Of a stretch of DNA of 64,000 nt, positions 10,620-21,658 are shown piece by piece; positions within the stretch are counted from its first letter, which is position 1, and each line of letters opens with the position of its first letter. A program made the translations under genes and the position numbers. This DNA is from Gari tellinella (lineage: Eukaryota; Mollusca; Bivalvia; Cardiida; Psammobiidae): the NCBI GenBank assembly GCA_922989275.2, contig OV277866.1, positions 32,567,246 to 32,631,245 on the forward strand. Direction: 5' to 3'. The notes under the pieces are model-generated. The model did no database searches. It was given only the letters and a program-made list of their open reading frames with translations, and was not told the origin of the DNA.

Positions 10620-11408
10620 ACACAAAGAGTCCTGAAATAGACGGCACTTTGACACAACACACAAAGAGTCCTGAAATAGACGGCACTTTGACACAACATA
10701 ATAAGAGTCCTGAAATAGACGGCACTTTGACACAACACACAAAGAATCCTGAAATAGACGGCACTTTGACACAACACACAAAGAGTCCTGAAATAGACTG
10801 GACTTTGACACAACACACAAAGAGTCCTGAAATAGACGGCACTTTGACACAACATACAAAGAGTCCTGAAATAGACGGCACTTTGACACAACACACAAAG
10901 AGTCCTGAAATAGACGGCACTTTGACACAACACACAAAGAGTCCTGAAATAGACGGCACTTTGACACAACACAAAGAGTCATGAAATAGACGGCACTTTG
11001 ACACAACACACAAATAGTCCTGAAATAGACGGCACTTTGACACAACACACAAAGAGTCCTGAAATAGACGGCACTTTGACACAACACACAAAGAGTCCTG
11101 AAATAGACGGCACTTTGACACAACATAATAAGAGTCCTGAAATAGACGGCACTTTGACACAACACACAAAGAATCCTGAAATAGACGGCACTTTGACACA
11201 ACACACAAAGAGTCCTGAAATAGACTGGACTTTGACACAACACACAAAGAGTCCTGAAATAGACGGCACTTTGACACAACATACAAAGAGTCCTGAAATA
11301 GACGGCACTTTGACACAACACACAAAGAGTCCTGAAATAGACGACACTTTGACACAACACACAAAGAGTCCTGAAATAGACGGCACTTTGACACAACACA
11401 AAGAGTAA
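10620..11408. repeat. Tandem duplication of a 427-bp higher-order block in the satellite
   Basis: The same series of private variants (CATAATAAGAG, AAAGAATCC, GACTGGACT, and a 37-bp unit before TCATGAAATAG or TAATGAAATAG) appears twice, 427 bp apart, equal to ten 39-bp units plus one 37-bp unit. Confidence 0.85.
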
Positions 11409-12149
11409 TGAAATAGACGGCACTTTGACACAACACACAAATAGTCCTGAAATAGACGGCACTTTGACACAACACACAAAGAGACCTGAAATAGACGGCA
11501 CTCACAACACACAAAGAGTCCTGAAATAGACGGCACTTTGACACAATACACAAAGAGTCCTGAAATATGCGGCACTTTGACACAACATACAAAGAGTCCT
11601 GAAATAGACGGCACTTTGACACAACACACAAAGAGTCCTGAAATAGACGGCACTTTGACACAACACATAAAGAGTCCTGAAATAGACGGCACTTTGACAC
11701 AACACACAAAGAGTCCTGAAATAGACGGCACTTTGACACAACACACAAAGAGTCCTGAAATAGACGGCACTTTGACACAACATACAAAGAGTCCTGAAAT
11801 AGACGGCACTTTGACACAACACACAAAGATTCCTGAAATAGACGGCACTTTGGCACAACACACAAAGAGTCCTGAAATAGACGGCACTTTGACACAACAC
11901 ACAAAGAGACCTGAAATAGACGGAACTTTGACATAACATACAAAGAGTCCTGAAATAGACGGCATTTTGACGCAACACACAAAGAGTCCTGAATCACGGT
12001 AGATGAAACTTTGACACAACAATCTAAGAGTCCTGAAATAGACGACACTTTGACACAACTCACAAAGAGACCTGAAATAGACGGCACTTTGAAAATAATA
12101 AAGAGTGTAGATCTTCAGAACATAACAATGATGGTACATAAAACAATAA

Positions 12150-12370
12150 AGGGTATATACAACATTATATAACGATGGTAAATAACAAAAAACGAATATA
12201 CATAACATAATACAACGTGTATACAACATAATAAATAATGCACATAACATAATAAAGAATGCACATAGCATAATAAAGAATATACACAACATAATAAATA
12301 ATGAATATAACATAATGAAGAATGAACATAACATAATGAAGAATACACATAACATAATAAATAATGAACA
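12150..12370. repeat. 21-bp AT-rich tandem repeat
   Basis: About ten imperfect copies of a 21-bp unit built on ACATAACATAATAAAGAAT. It immediately follows the 39-bp satellite. The open minus-strand frames it creates (YIMLYSLF-type) are repeat artefacts. Confidence 0.8.
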
Positions 12371-12452
12371 CAGCAATCAGAAAATGGTCATCATAAGACA
12401 GCTTGTGCATTCCTAGGTAACTGTTGGTTTTGATAATGACGTTAATTACAAA

Positions 12453-12502
12453 AATAACACACGGCACGCTCCTGGTATTTTAGAGAGGGGCGTGTGTTAT
12501 TG
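12453..12502. repeat. Isolated imperfect hairpin
   Basis: AATAACACACGGCACGCTCC pairs with GGGGCGTGTGTTATT across a short AT-rich loop. No recognised carrier element. Confidence 0.55.
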
Positions 12503-12546
12503 TTTCTTGTTTAACCCCTTCACTACCATGACTTATTCAGCCTTAA

Positions 12547-12791
12547 CACATTATCCCCTGAGACTTCCAATGAAAAATTCCAGTTTACAATAAAGACTGG
12601 TCCATTTCAGACCATTTAGGGTTGTTTTTTTTATAATATATTACAAAATGACAAACAGTGAAGTCTCTGATTAGAGGGCTCCTGCAGGAGCCCTCTAATC
12701 AGGGACTTCACTGTTTGCATAAGACAAGTGTACTCTTCACATGTACACTTTTGGTAGAGGACGCATATATGCGTCACTAGGGCTCAATGAG
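12547..12791 (+). mobile_element. Family D MITE (TTAA-flanked, 245 bp)
   Basis: TTAA at 12543-12546 and 12792-12795. The hairpin is perfect (GAAGTCTCTGATTAGAGG and its inverse) with CTGCAG in the loop. In this copy both arms carry the same change from GATCAGAGG to GATTAGAGG, a compensated difference. Confidence 0.82.
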
Positions 12792-13004
12792 TTAAACAAT
12801 TGTCGGTTGCATTTCTCAATTTATGTTGTTGGTACTTCGAGCTTTTGCAGGTAACCTTTGTACTCTAGGTAAGGCAATGTTGGGGTTAAACATAACGAAA
12901 CGCGAATGCAATTACAAAAATAAACAAAATGACAATTTTGTTTGAGATTACATGTATTTGAAAATAATTATTGGGAGAGAAAACACGTCTCTCCATTGCA
13001 GTTA

Positions 13005-13250
13005 CAGTGGAGAATCTGTTATTCTTTCCCGTTTAAACGCAAACGTACGCAAACGCAAAGCACTAAAACGTAGAAGAGAACAACTTTTGGACAATTCTGA
13101 TAATTCATGTTTATCTTGGTGGCAAACAGTTTGGAGCCTGATCAGACGCCGGGTTACCCGGCGTCTGATCTGGCTCCAAACTGTTTGCACTGCAAATAAT
13201 AGTTTTAGCGTAAACGCGTTTATTGGGAAAGAATAACAGATTCTCCACTG
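13005..13250 (-). mobile_element. Family A MITE, full length (246 bp)
   Basis: TA-flanked, CAGTGGAGAATCTG ends, intact type I hairpin with loop GGTTACCC. Confidence 0.92.
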
Positions 13251-13514
13251 TATAAGGTAAATCTATGAATTGGTCTTTCGAAAACAGTTAGTCTTGCACC
13301 TATGGGTGTTTGAGTGAGTTGGGTTTTACGGCACTGCGAAACAAAATAGGTCATATAGCGCCGATGAATGATGAGTGATGATTTCAGGAATATGTTTTCG
13401 GCTAATCTAACTTGCTTCGAAAAAGCACATGGTATCAAAACCACCAACCTGCCTTCTTTTCAGTTCTTGACAGAGCTCATAATCTCTGTCAAATAAACAA
13501 AATATGACAATTAA

Positions 13515-13757
13515 CTCGTTCCTCCCTGAAACTTTAAATGGACAATTCCAGTTTCCATTTTAGTCTAGTCCATTTCTGACTTTTAAGGGTTGTTTTTGTC
13601 AATGTTTTGCCTTATGACACACAGTGAAAACCCATATCAGAGGGCTCCGTAAGGAGCCCTCTGATCTGGTTTTTCACTGTTTGCATAGGACAAGTGCACT
13701 TTACACAGGTAAACTGTTTGAAAAGGACGCATATATGCGTGACTAGGGTTCAAAGGG
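13515..13757 (+). mobile_element. Family D MITE (TTAA-flanked, 243 bp)
   Basis: TTAA at 13511-13514 and 13758-13761. The core is CTCCGTAAGGAG; ends TCGTTCCTCCCTGAAAC and GGTTCAAAGGG. Confidence 0.85.
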
Positions 13758-13761
13758 TTAA

Positions 13762-14400
13762 GCCCCAGAACCGCTGCAAGGTAGGAAGGTCTCTGAGGCT
13801 TGCGCGTATGAACTCTTAAATAAATAAGAAAACTTTAGTGATTTTAATAACCTCATGGCATATTTGTTGGACATGGGCAAAAACTTGATAAGATACGTCC
13901 ATGGCACATACGGTCAATGACCAAAACACCAGATATAGCATCTGCGGATCCAGCTTTTTCCAAAGGAGGATGGCTGCGAGACATGATGCCTGACCAACAC
14001 GTAAACCCTTATTTCCCACGTAGCTATACCATTACATTCTTGTCATAGATATACTCACTGAAGGTGTTAAACAGAAGTCATAGCTTACCGTAATATGAAA
14101 ACAGAAATATCCATATTGCATATGTTGCCAACTGAATTAAAGTGACATGATGGTGTACTTGTCAAAATAAAATAAAATACTAAAAAAAAAGCAAATTTGT
14201 GGCATTATTTGGCTTCTGACATTAAAAAAATATGATCAGTCTAAAGAAAGTCTCAAGAATCGTCACCGAATTGTAGTTGTTTTTTTTTAGATATTTTCCA
14301 TCGTTTTTCAATAGCGTTAGCTAACGGTATAGTTGTTGTTGTTGCTTCTCTACACGGGCTCAGACATAAACCCGAGCCGAATATATACTATAACAAATAG
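13762..14400. other. Unassigned AT-rich interval
   Basis: No gene or repeat family recognised; short T- and A-runs only. Confidence 0.5.
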
Positions 14401-14404
14401 ATAG

Positions 14405-14502
14405 AGAGCGCCAGTAGCCATGTGGGTGAAGGCGTTGGCATTTTTTTTCATGTTTGTCTCCGCATGGAGGGTCACGGGTTCGAATCCCACCAGAGCTTCT
14501 TC
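14405..14502 (+). pseudogene. tRNA-like relic (possible tRNA-derived SINE head)
   Basis: GTAGCCATGTGGGTGAAGGC resembles a class II tRNA D-arm/box A and GGGTTCGAATCCCACC is a strong box B/T-loop. A T-rich stretch (pol III stop-like) follows. The anticodon region is a run of T and the acceptor and T stems do not pair cleanly, so it is not called a working tRNA. Confidence 0.4.
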
Positions 14503-14672
14503 TTTTCTTTTTTTTGAAATGCATTTTTTAACAGAATTTATTATCCAAAACTAAATCTTACCCATTTATATAAGCATTTGACAACAAATTACTATTTTTA
14601 ATGCTAAATCCGGTTGCGAGCCTCTTTAAACACAGTCGGTTATCTATAGGTCATTTTCAATTTGGCTATTAA

Positions 14673-14885
14673 CCCACTACCCCATAATCACGTCTTCTTA
14701 CACATTTAATTTATTATTCCACTAAAGAAATTAGTTCAACAGATATTCACCATAAGAAATGTGTTCTATATCCTAGAGGATGGTAGCTTAAATCAGGTTG
14801 AAAGTAAAGCTGACGGTTTTCCTTTAACCTACTTAAAGTGTTCACCTGTCTTCTTAACTATAGAAAAAGGCTGTGGGGTAAAAGT
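14673..14885. mobile_element. Family C MITE (TTAA-flanked, partly eroded)
   Basis: TTAA at 14669-14672 and 14886-14889. CCCACTACCCCATAATCAC start, AGCTTAAATCAGGTTGAAAG hairpin left arm, GGCTGTGGGGTAAAAG end. The right hairpin arm has deletions. Confidence 0.7.
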
Positions 14886-14889
14886 TTAA

Positions 14890-15370
14890 GATAGATAGAT
14901 ATAGTTTATTGATTTATACTAAATACAAGTATCTCGTCAAATTTAACATTCATACATAATCAAGTACAATCAGGTAAATGATATGGTAAAGTAGATCTAA
15001 ACACACACACGCATGCATCAATGATCTAAAATACAGATAATGGTGTTAGTCATGGCGTTGCAAGATGAAAATATAATACGTTTATGGCTAATACATTTTT
15101 GACGTGTCTTGTTTCAGGTAACTAACAAGAAGTCTAATTCAATGAAACTGTATATAAACAATTTTCATATGATAATTACAATTACATGTAAGTAACAGGG
15201 CGGTCCTAAAGGCCCAAGAGCTGCTTATTGGAACAAAGTTTATATATTCACATTTGCTTCTCAGGATCCGCGCATGGAGGATGTTAAAACATACGTTTTA
15301 TAGTAATTGAGGCGGTGGCTGCAAAGCGAGATAAAGTAAAAGCGGAAAGATAAAAACGAGCTTTCATTAT
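14890..15370 (-). mobile_element. Possible antisense LINE 3' end with (TATC)n tail
   Basis: On the minus strand the sequence runs into ATCAATAAACTATATCTATC, ending in short TATC repeats, as in many mollusc non-LTR elements. No coding remnant was recognised. Confidence 0.25.
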
Positions 15371-15654
15371 AAATTCTCTGCTGCGTTTAGCTGTTTTTAA
15401 AAATATACAATTTGATATGCAATCGAGTGTTACATGTAGGGCTGTAGCAGGGTTTTCTTGCTCTAATTGGTTCTAACGGGTAAAGAAGTAAATATTGATT
15501 TTGCGTAGCTAAGTGAATTTTGATGACTTCAATCCTTTCAAATTCAAAGTTTGGTGTATGTTTTAACGCTGTTACCACCATAAAATCGTTTGTTTCAATA
15601 ATGTGATCTGTACTATCGCTTCAATGTTATTTTAAAGGCTTTACAACTGAAGAT

Positions 15655-15737
15655 ATATCGAAATAATTGTCAATCAGTCTGGACCCTGATCGGAAACTGC
15701 ATCGCGCAGCTCAGGATCAGGATCTAAACTGTTAGAA
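15655..15737. repeat. Degenerate type I hairpin
   Basis: CAATCAGTCTGGACCCTGATC on the left, GGATCAGGATCTAAACTGTT on the right, and a rearranged middle. Confidence 0.5.
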
Positions 15738-15871
15738 AGCACCGACCTTCGTCACTTATGGTAATGAAAAGGTTAAACTTAACACATAATCATCAAGTTG
15801 AAAGTTCGAAGACCTAGAAATTGAATTAGTGGCAGAAGGTCATAATTGGCAGTGGCACATTGAGCACTTAA

Positions 15872-16077
15872 CCCTTAGCCTGCCAGTCACGACTATAGCT
15901 CCATATGAAAACAGCTTGGATCCGGATGAGACGCCGAGTTACTCGGCGTCTCATCCGGATCCAAGCTGTTTGACACTCGGACAACATTTTCAGCAATTTT
16001 GAGCAACTTTGAAGCACTTTGAACTTTGAAGCAGACGAGAAATATAGCAGACGACAATTTATTTGGCGGGCTAAGGG
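15872..16077 (+). mobile_element. Family E MITE (TTAA-flanked, 206 bp)
   Basis: TTAA at 15868-15871 and 16078-16081. Ends CCCTTAGCCTGCCAG and the inverse of CCCTTAGCCCGCCAA. Near-perfect type I hairpin (AACAGCTTGGATCCGGATGA, GACGCCGAG). Nearly identical 206-bp copies at 40151-40356 (inverted) and 49906-50111. Confidence 0.9.
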
Positions 16078-16259
16078 TTAACCTCTACACTGCCAAGAAT
16101 CGACTGTTTAGAAATTAGAAATCCTCGTCTGTTTTGTTTAGCCCCTTTACTGACACGACGTCTTCAGCTTTGCTATATTCTTTAAGAAACGCATTTACAA
16201 ACTATTTCATGTATAGTGGCAATCAGTTTGGGGCTTGATAAGACACCGGGTTAATCAGG

Positions 16260-16770
16260 TTCTGGTCGAGCTCTAAAGCCCCGTTCTCACTATCACGGTG
16301 CTGGTCCGGTATACGTCCCAAAAAATAGCCGGTGAACTGGGGTGAACCGTGACGTTTTTATGAAAACTCATATTCCCGGATGAAGCCGGATCTCCCCGGA
16401 CTATTCCGGTTAATTCCCGGTTTGGTCCGGTGTAATTACGGACGTTACCCGGTGTTCGCCGGAAAGTGCATAAACAGGGCGAGCATCAATTCTCTTTTGT
16501 CTCTCAGGGTAAATGAGATGAAATGCAAACGCAATGAAATAAAAGTAGAACATTATAATGTAGTAAAGACAGTTCAAACTTCATTTTTATTTGAGTGCCA
16601 CACAGTTGGCCCGATATTAATTTCTTAATTAATTCCTATATAGAACGCAGACGAAACGAAAACGCTAAAAATAAAATGTAGAAAATTGCATTATATAAAA
16701 ATATTAATCGATTTCTTTGCCCGCCAACATCCCGGTTGTTCACGGTAGATACCCGGACCTAGTTGGGTCC
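16260..16770. repeat. CCGG-rich unassigned segment
   Basis: Dense short motifs (CCGGTGAAC, CCCGGATGAAGCCGGA, TTCCCGGTTTGGTCCGG) at 16290-16470 and again GTTCACGGTAGATACCCGG at 16735-16757. Composition is unlike its surroundings. Not recognised; possibly an older DNA element. Confidence 0.35.
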
Positions 16771-17600
16771 TTTTCCTCAACTAATATATGTATGTGTTTA
16801 TTTAGACCAAATCCGGGTGTAAGTAATTTAAATCAGAGAAATGTGAGATATATTTCTTACTGTATCAACTAACCAGCCCAGTTTATAAAAAAACGATATA
16901 AAACGTTACGGCAATTAAACACTCGTACTACATTACTTCAGTATCCACAGTATGTAAACTCCGGTGTATCCCTTCCGGAAGCTGCGATCAACGAATCGAC
17001 AAAATATTACGAAATAGACCACACTCCAGCGAAACGAGTAAGATTTAGCTTTATTTTACAGCCCTGTGTTAAAAAATAATTGTAAGATATGGTCCAGTAC
17101 ACTTGCAAGATAAATTCCTTTCAGTTCACCAACTGTCTTCCTAATCTGAAGCAAGACCTCTCTGAAATAAGCTTCTGATCACTGTCATTGCCTACCGACT
17201 CGCCGTGGAAGCGTGATTTAAAACTGTTCCAGCGACACCTGAGGTTAATTTCTGCTGACACATTACTATTTAGCACTCGCAACTAGAATGAATTAATGTA
17301 ACCGAAGTGTCTGTTAATGAAAAATAAACAGAAAAACACAGCATAATGCGATTTCTACAAACCGGAATGGTGTATGACTAACTGCTTATTGATTAAATAT
17401 CACTGTATGACCAGTTGTGATTTTACTGTAAGTTAGCTGTGATTTATATACTATTTGCCCTATATTACCTAAACGTCTTTTTGGTAGAAGGTTGACATAG
17501 TTATTTCAATCTCATATTGAATGATCACTGTGGTGTGACCCCAGTGAACTTTGCTCATTCTTAAGCCTATATAAAGACTATTCGAGTGTAAACCCTGTCC
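16771..17600. other. Unassigned AT-rich interval
   Basis: No gene, repeat family or RNA recognised. Confidence 0.5.
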
Positions 17601-17607
17601 ACTGTTC

Positions 17608-18470
17608 AATATTATCAATTCATTTCCTTTTCTGTCTTCCTCGTCGCCTCTTTCCTTCTACTGTTCCTTGTAAAAAAAGACCTTGAAAGGTCACTAGATC
17701 GAGTGACATGGCCGTACCATTTCATCTTCCACCGATTGACTATAAATGAAAAAACACAATGTTTACCTATATGGTTAACTACTACATGTAATTGTCTGAC
17801 TTGTTCATTGGAAACGTGCTCCATATACGAGATGCCCAAGATGGTCCGGAAACATCTCATCTCATTTTCTTCTTAAGTTCAGTTGTCAGTGTTCAGCTCT
17901 CACACGCATAAAGACATATTGACAGAACTAATGCACGCATAAGTCTGATCTTGCGTTTCTTTGTGATCCTGGTGTCTGTCAGAATATGCTTTAGTCTTGT
18001 GAGTGCTGCTGCTGTCTGTGTCGACCTTTCTGGCTTGAACCTCTCGTCACTGATAATTTACCACCTAGGTATTTAAATTCTTGTACTCTAAGTGTCTGGT
18101 CATGAACGTTAATGCCTGTAGTGATGGTGTTATTATTGTTTGTCATTTTCTTTGCTTTCTCTGCGCTGATTTACCTTGCGAATTTCGTTGCGGCACCATC
18201 AAGCCTTTCAACCAAGGAAGCAATCTCTTCTTCACCAACCACCTATCTATCAATATCATCAGTAGATCTTAGATTTGTGATGTTATTTCCTCCGATACTT
18301 ATTGCCTCCAGCGCTTCATTCATAAGTTCTTCCAGAAAAATGTTCAAAAAGTAGAAGAAAGTAGGCATCCCTGTCGAACTCCAATTGATGTATAGAACAA
18401 GCTCCGTATTGTACCTTGGAGAAGAACTTTACTGGTTGTCTTTTCATAGAGTTTTGAATGGATTTGATCA
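17608..18470 (-). pseudogene. RTE-like LINE reverse transcriptase remnant
   Basis: On the minus strand, broken by stops and shifts, the pieces read in the right order: GVRQGCLLS (RT region around the QG motif), STDDID (decayed catalytic FADD-type motif), FKYLGGKLS, RITKKRKIRLMRALVLSICL-YACES, MRCFRTILGISYMEHVSNEQ, KMKWYGHVTR. This series is typical of the RTE-type LINE polymerase C-terminal half. No endonuclease part or intact frame remains, so it is a dead, 5'-truncated copy. Confidence 0.75.
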
Positions 18471-19290
18471 GTACTCATACACACATTGATTTAGACTTTC
18501 TGCTCTATATGTGGGTAGTTTTCATTAAATATACACTATGTTGAACATATTAGATGCATATCTCAGAAACTTATAGGGATTTAAACAGGGTAGGGATGTA
18601 AGCAACAAACATGGCTAAAATTCTTCACTTTGCCGCACACCCAGTCTGCTTAAAACTTGCTGTTATTCACTTTTACTTGCAGGATTTTGATCAAATAAAA
18701 AGTAATGTTGCGTCTTAGACCGCTCCTTTCAAAACTGGCATATGATATGTGTTCACTTGTAGCCCAATCTATGTATTTTAGGGATAAGTTTTCTTTGAAA
18801 ATGAAGCAAATTTTATGAAAAAATCATCGTTTCGAGGAATTAAAATCTACATTGAAGCATTTTCTGCGAATTGGTGTTACTTTTACATTAGATTTATATT
18901 AATATTATAAACATACTAAGACAGCCACCACCCCACCAACACCCCACTTCGTATAACGAACGCAGAATTTTTAAACATACCATAATTGCTCGTTACGTCA
19001 AAATATAGAGTCCGGTAAAGTGAGAAAAGTCAGGTAGAATTGAATTCAAGCATGCTGATGCATATTTAGTGTAAAAATGCATATTTCAAATATAAAATTC
19101 CACATCATAGTCTCAAATATCATGTTTTGGTCCGTTTTCAGTAATATTCCCATGCTGGCGATCCCCAGTTTGGTCGACGTAGAGTCAGTTAGAGTCAGGT
19201 GATGTAGTAAGGGGCTATCTGTGTGTGTGTGTGTGTGCGTGTGTTTTCATTAATCCAATACCTTCAGTGAAGACAGTTAAAGACAAGGAA
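18471..19290. other. Unassigned interval with (GT)n microsatellite
   Basis: No gene recognised. A GT dinucleotide run lies at about 19219-19243. Confidence 0.5.
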
Positions 19291-19294
19291 GGGA

Positions 19295-19615
19295 TTGAAG
19301 CAACATACAGATTCAAAACACAAACTTACATTTAGATTCACGAGTGGGTGTATTAAAAGGGGTTTCAACTCGCTTTATAATCATAAAAGACACTTGGCAT
19401 CCAACGACAAAGTATTGGAGGTGAATTGTAGTAAATGTCCTGCTACATTCCAATACAAGAGCTGTTTGCGAGATAATACTAGTTTCCAGCACGATTGCAC
19501 ATGTGGGTTTTCCATAGACATTTTATCATTGTCAATAGAAAATGGGACCTCAGGCTATACAAAAAGTGCTATTCAAACCAATATACTGTGTCTGACCTGG
19601 GTCCAAAAGGTTTAA
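19295..19615 (+). pseudogene. Possible decayed C2H2 zinc-finger fragment
   Basis: A 106-codon frame contains CSKCPATFQYKSCL followed by spacing close to a C2H2 finger, but the first zinc-binding His is Asn. A preceding piece, FNSLYNHKRH, fits the second half of another finger without its Cys pair. No splice context or neighbouring fingers were seen. It could be a relic of a host or transposon zinc-finger gene, or chance. Confidence 0.25.
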
Positions 19616-19619
19616 CACT

Positions 19620-20290
19620 CGTCAGAATAATTCGTTATGTAATATATAACCAGTAAATTGCATGGGTGTTCGATGCCTTCGTTTTATAGATTCACTAATA
19701 TAAATACTTAACAATCGGTCTTGTTTCGTAACGGTGACAGGGATCTCATCTAATCATACAGTTAATTCACGATAAAGCACAGCTAGTTATACAGTCACAT
19801 TGCAGCTAGTCATATAGCCAGTGAAATTAGGTCAGATTTATTTATGACAACGTTTTCGTGTAAAATTAATATTTTCATGGTGCATTATACATTTTTAGGT
19901 AGATTTTTAAATCATTTTGCCATTACAATCATGCCTGGTGCGGAAATACTTCAAAGGAGGGAATTGACGGTACTTCTTTGATGCACCTGTTGTTTTCAGT
20001 TGATCATGTCAAAGATTCAATGTTTATTTATCCCAACATTGTAGGAAGAGGTGTGTTGAATGTTTTAAACTGTATCACAATCGTAGATGGTGTATTTCAT
20101 ATAAGCTAGCGTGTTAAATTATTACAAACTTACTCGTCAAAGTGGTCTGCCTCCATCAGTCAGAGAAAATATCGGTAAACATCTCGCTTCGCTGATCACA
20201 TACTGTGGTATCTACTGATATTTGTAAACAAATCAAACATTTTTAACCTCACAAGTTCCTCCCTGTCATCACTAAATAGCCAAAAAAAAA
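19620..20290. other. Unassigned interval
   Basis: No gene or repeat recognised. Confidence 0.5.
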
Positions 20291-20294
20291 TGTA

Positions 20295-20480
20295 TTTAAG
20301 GTCCCAAGTATATTAGCGTTTTAGTTGAGTCTTGGTTTTACTGCACTCAATCATTTGATTGGCCTAATATTTGATATCTCAGACTCATCTCAACGAGTTA
20401 TATCATTGTACTAACAGCTCAAATCTTACCAATTAAATGCTTAAGAACGATCTCAGCCTCTACTCAAATACTTTATAACC
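20295..20480. mobile_element. Worn family I palindromic MITE
   Basis: Left GTTTTAGTTGAGTCTTGG and right CAGCCTCTACTCAAATAC plus TTTATAACCTT resemble the ends of the copies at 56758 and 40856. Confidence 0.4.
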
Positions 20481-20570
20481 TTCTAATGCTCATTCTCCTC
20501 CCCATGTGTCTCTTATAATGTGTCTGTGAGGAACCATCTGATCAGGAGCTGCACTATGCAGTCTATAATA

Positions 20571-20816
20571 CAGTGGAGAATCTGTTATTCTTTCCCAATA
20601 AACGCATTTACGCTAAAACTATTATTTACAGTGCAAACAGTTTGGAGCCAGATCAGACGCCGAGTAATCCGGCGTCTGATCAGGCTCCAAACTGTTTGCC
20701 ACCAAGATAAACATGAAATATCAGAATTGTCCAAAAGTTGTTCTTTTCTACGTTTTAGTGCTTTGCGTTTGCGTACGTTTGCGTATAAACGGGAAAGAAT
20801 AACAGATTCTCCACTG
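20571..20816 (+). mobile_element. Family A MITE, full length (246 bp)
   Basis: TA-flanked, CAGTGGAGAATCTG ends. The type I hairpin has GAGTAATCC in the loop region. Confidence 0.92.
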
Positions 20817-21059
20817 TAATGAGTGCATATTTTTAAACAGATTCATGGTGGTGAAAGAGTTAAGACGCAACCAAAAAATGCATATGACAAGTGTTGTTGT
20901 TTTTTGTTTTGTTTTTTGCAAGACGAGACGCGGTGAATATTTACATAAAATGACACGAATTAGCCACTTTTCTTTAATATATATATATTGGTTATGGTTA
21001 AAAGGGGTTGTTTAACACAGGTGATGTTTTAGACGTGTATTAATATACTATCATTTGTA

Positions 21060-21372
21060 AACAGTTTGAATCTAGATGAGATGCCGAGTAACTTGGTGTC
21101 TCATTTTGATAAAAACTTTCAGTATTGTGGCAATATTACATTAAGAAAATGCAGGTGAATAATATACTCAGGGAATTATTGCAGCCGCCATGTTGTTTTG
21201 ACAGACGACAACTGCCTGTTGCTATGGCTGCGAATACCGTTATATATAGCACACCGACTGCTTTATTTTAGAGTTTAGACATTTTGACTGACAAAATTCA
21301 TCGAGACCGGTATCAAACAGTTTGGACTCTGATAAGACTCCGAGTTACTCGGCGTCAAATCAGGTCCCATAC
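21060..21372. repeat. Two degenerate type I hairpins
   Basis: Worn hairpins at about 21058-21118 (AAACAGTTTGAATCTAGATG, GCCGAGTAACTTGG) and about 21315-21370 (CAAACAGTTTGGACTCTGAT, CCGAGTTACTCGG), with family F-type words (GACGACAACTG) between them. Confidence 0.55.
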
Positions 21373-21374
21373 TA

Positions 21375-21522
21375 CATGTCGAAACTCAATAATTCGAACT
21401 CGCTTTAGTTCGAGCATATCCATATAACAAAGTTAAAACGTGACTAAAGCGAGCTCGATTTAGCAAAATTAAACATATAAACGGTTGGTTTTAAACGAGT
21501 TCGAAATATCGAGTTTCGACAG
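21375..21522. mobile_element. pogo/Tigger-like MITE
   Basis: Inverted ends built on TGTCGAAACTC, TTCGAACTCG and their inverse, next to TA. An inner inverted pair surrounds AACGTGACTAAAGCGAGCTC. About 148 bp, no coding capacity. Confidence 0.6.
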
Positions 21523-21658
21523 TAGTTGCTAATAAAAGTCAAGTCGCTGTCCGCACTTTAAATGTTGACAACGTGTCATTTGTTCGGATCGGTAAACTTA
21601 ATGGGCAAAACTCTTACTTTTATTTGTTCTGTTGTAGTTTACATATCCTAATACAGGT

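Larger units (their letters stand above)
8428..12094. repeat. 39-bp satellite, about 93 units
   Basis: Head-to-tail 39-bp units, each reading GACGGCACTTTGACACAACA then CACAAAGAGTCCTGAAATA. Because 39 is 13 codons, one plus frame (TLTQHTKSPEIDG) and all three minus frames (for example VPSISGLFVCCVK) stay open over hundreds of codons. Recurrent 35-bp units lacking TTGA (near 8840, 9305, 9730, 10077, 10463 and 11501) and a 37-bp unit (near 10975) mark higher-order blocks. Variants are a mix of synonymous and non-synonymous changes, and there is no start context, signal peptide or unique flanking coding sequence, so this is treated as satellite DNA. Both edges are diverged, as expected of unequal exchange. 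Confidence 0.95.

Noticed and set aside
8468..12090. CRISPR-like array
   Set aside because: Units are directly tandem without unique spacers, and the surrounding DNA is animal nuclear sequence.
8330..12376. Long minus-strand frames of repeated VPSISGLFVCCVK units and plus-strand TLTQHTKSPEIDG units
   Set aside because: The open frames follow from a stop-free 39-bp satellite. There is no unique flanking coding sequence, start context or codon-level constraint. Kept only as a finding to test.
12115..12467. Tyr/Leu-rich membrane-like minus-strand frames
   Set aside because: They arise from the 21-bp AT-rich tandem repeat.
14405..14502. Functional tRNA gene
   Set aside because: The T-box is good, but the anticodon loop is a T-run and stems do not pair; more likely a relic or SINE head.
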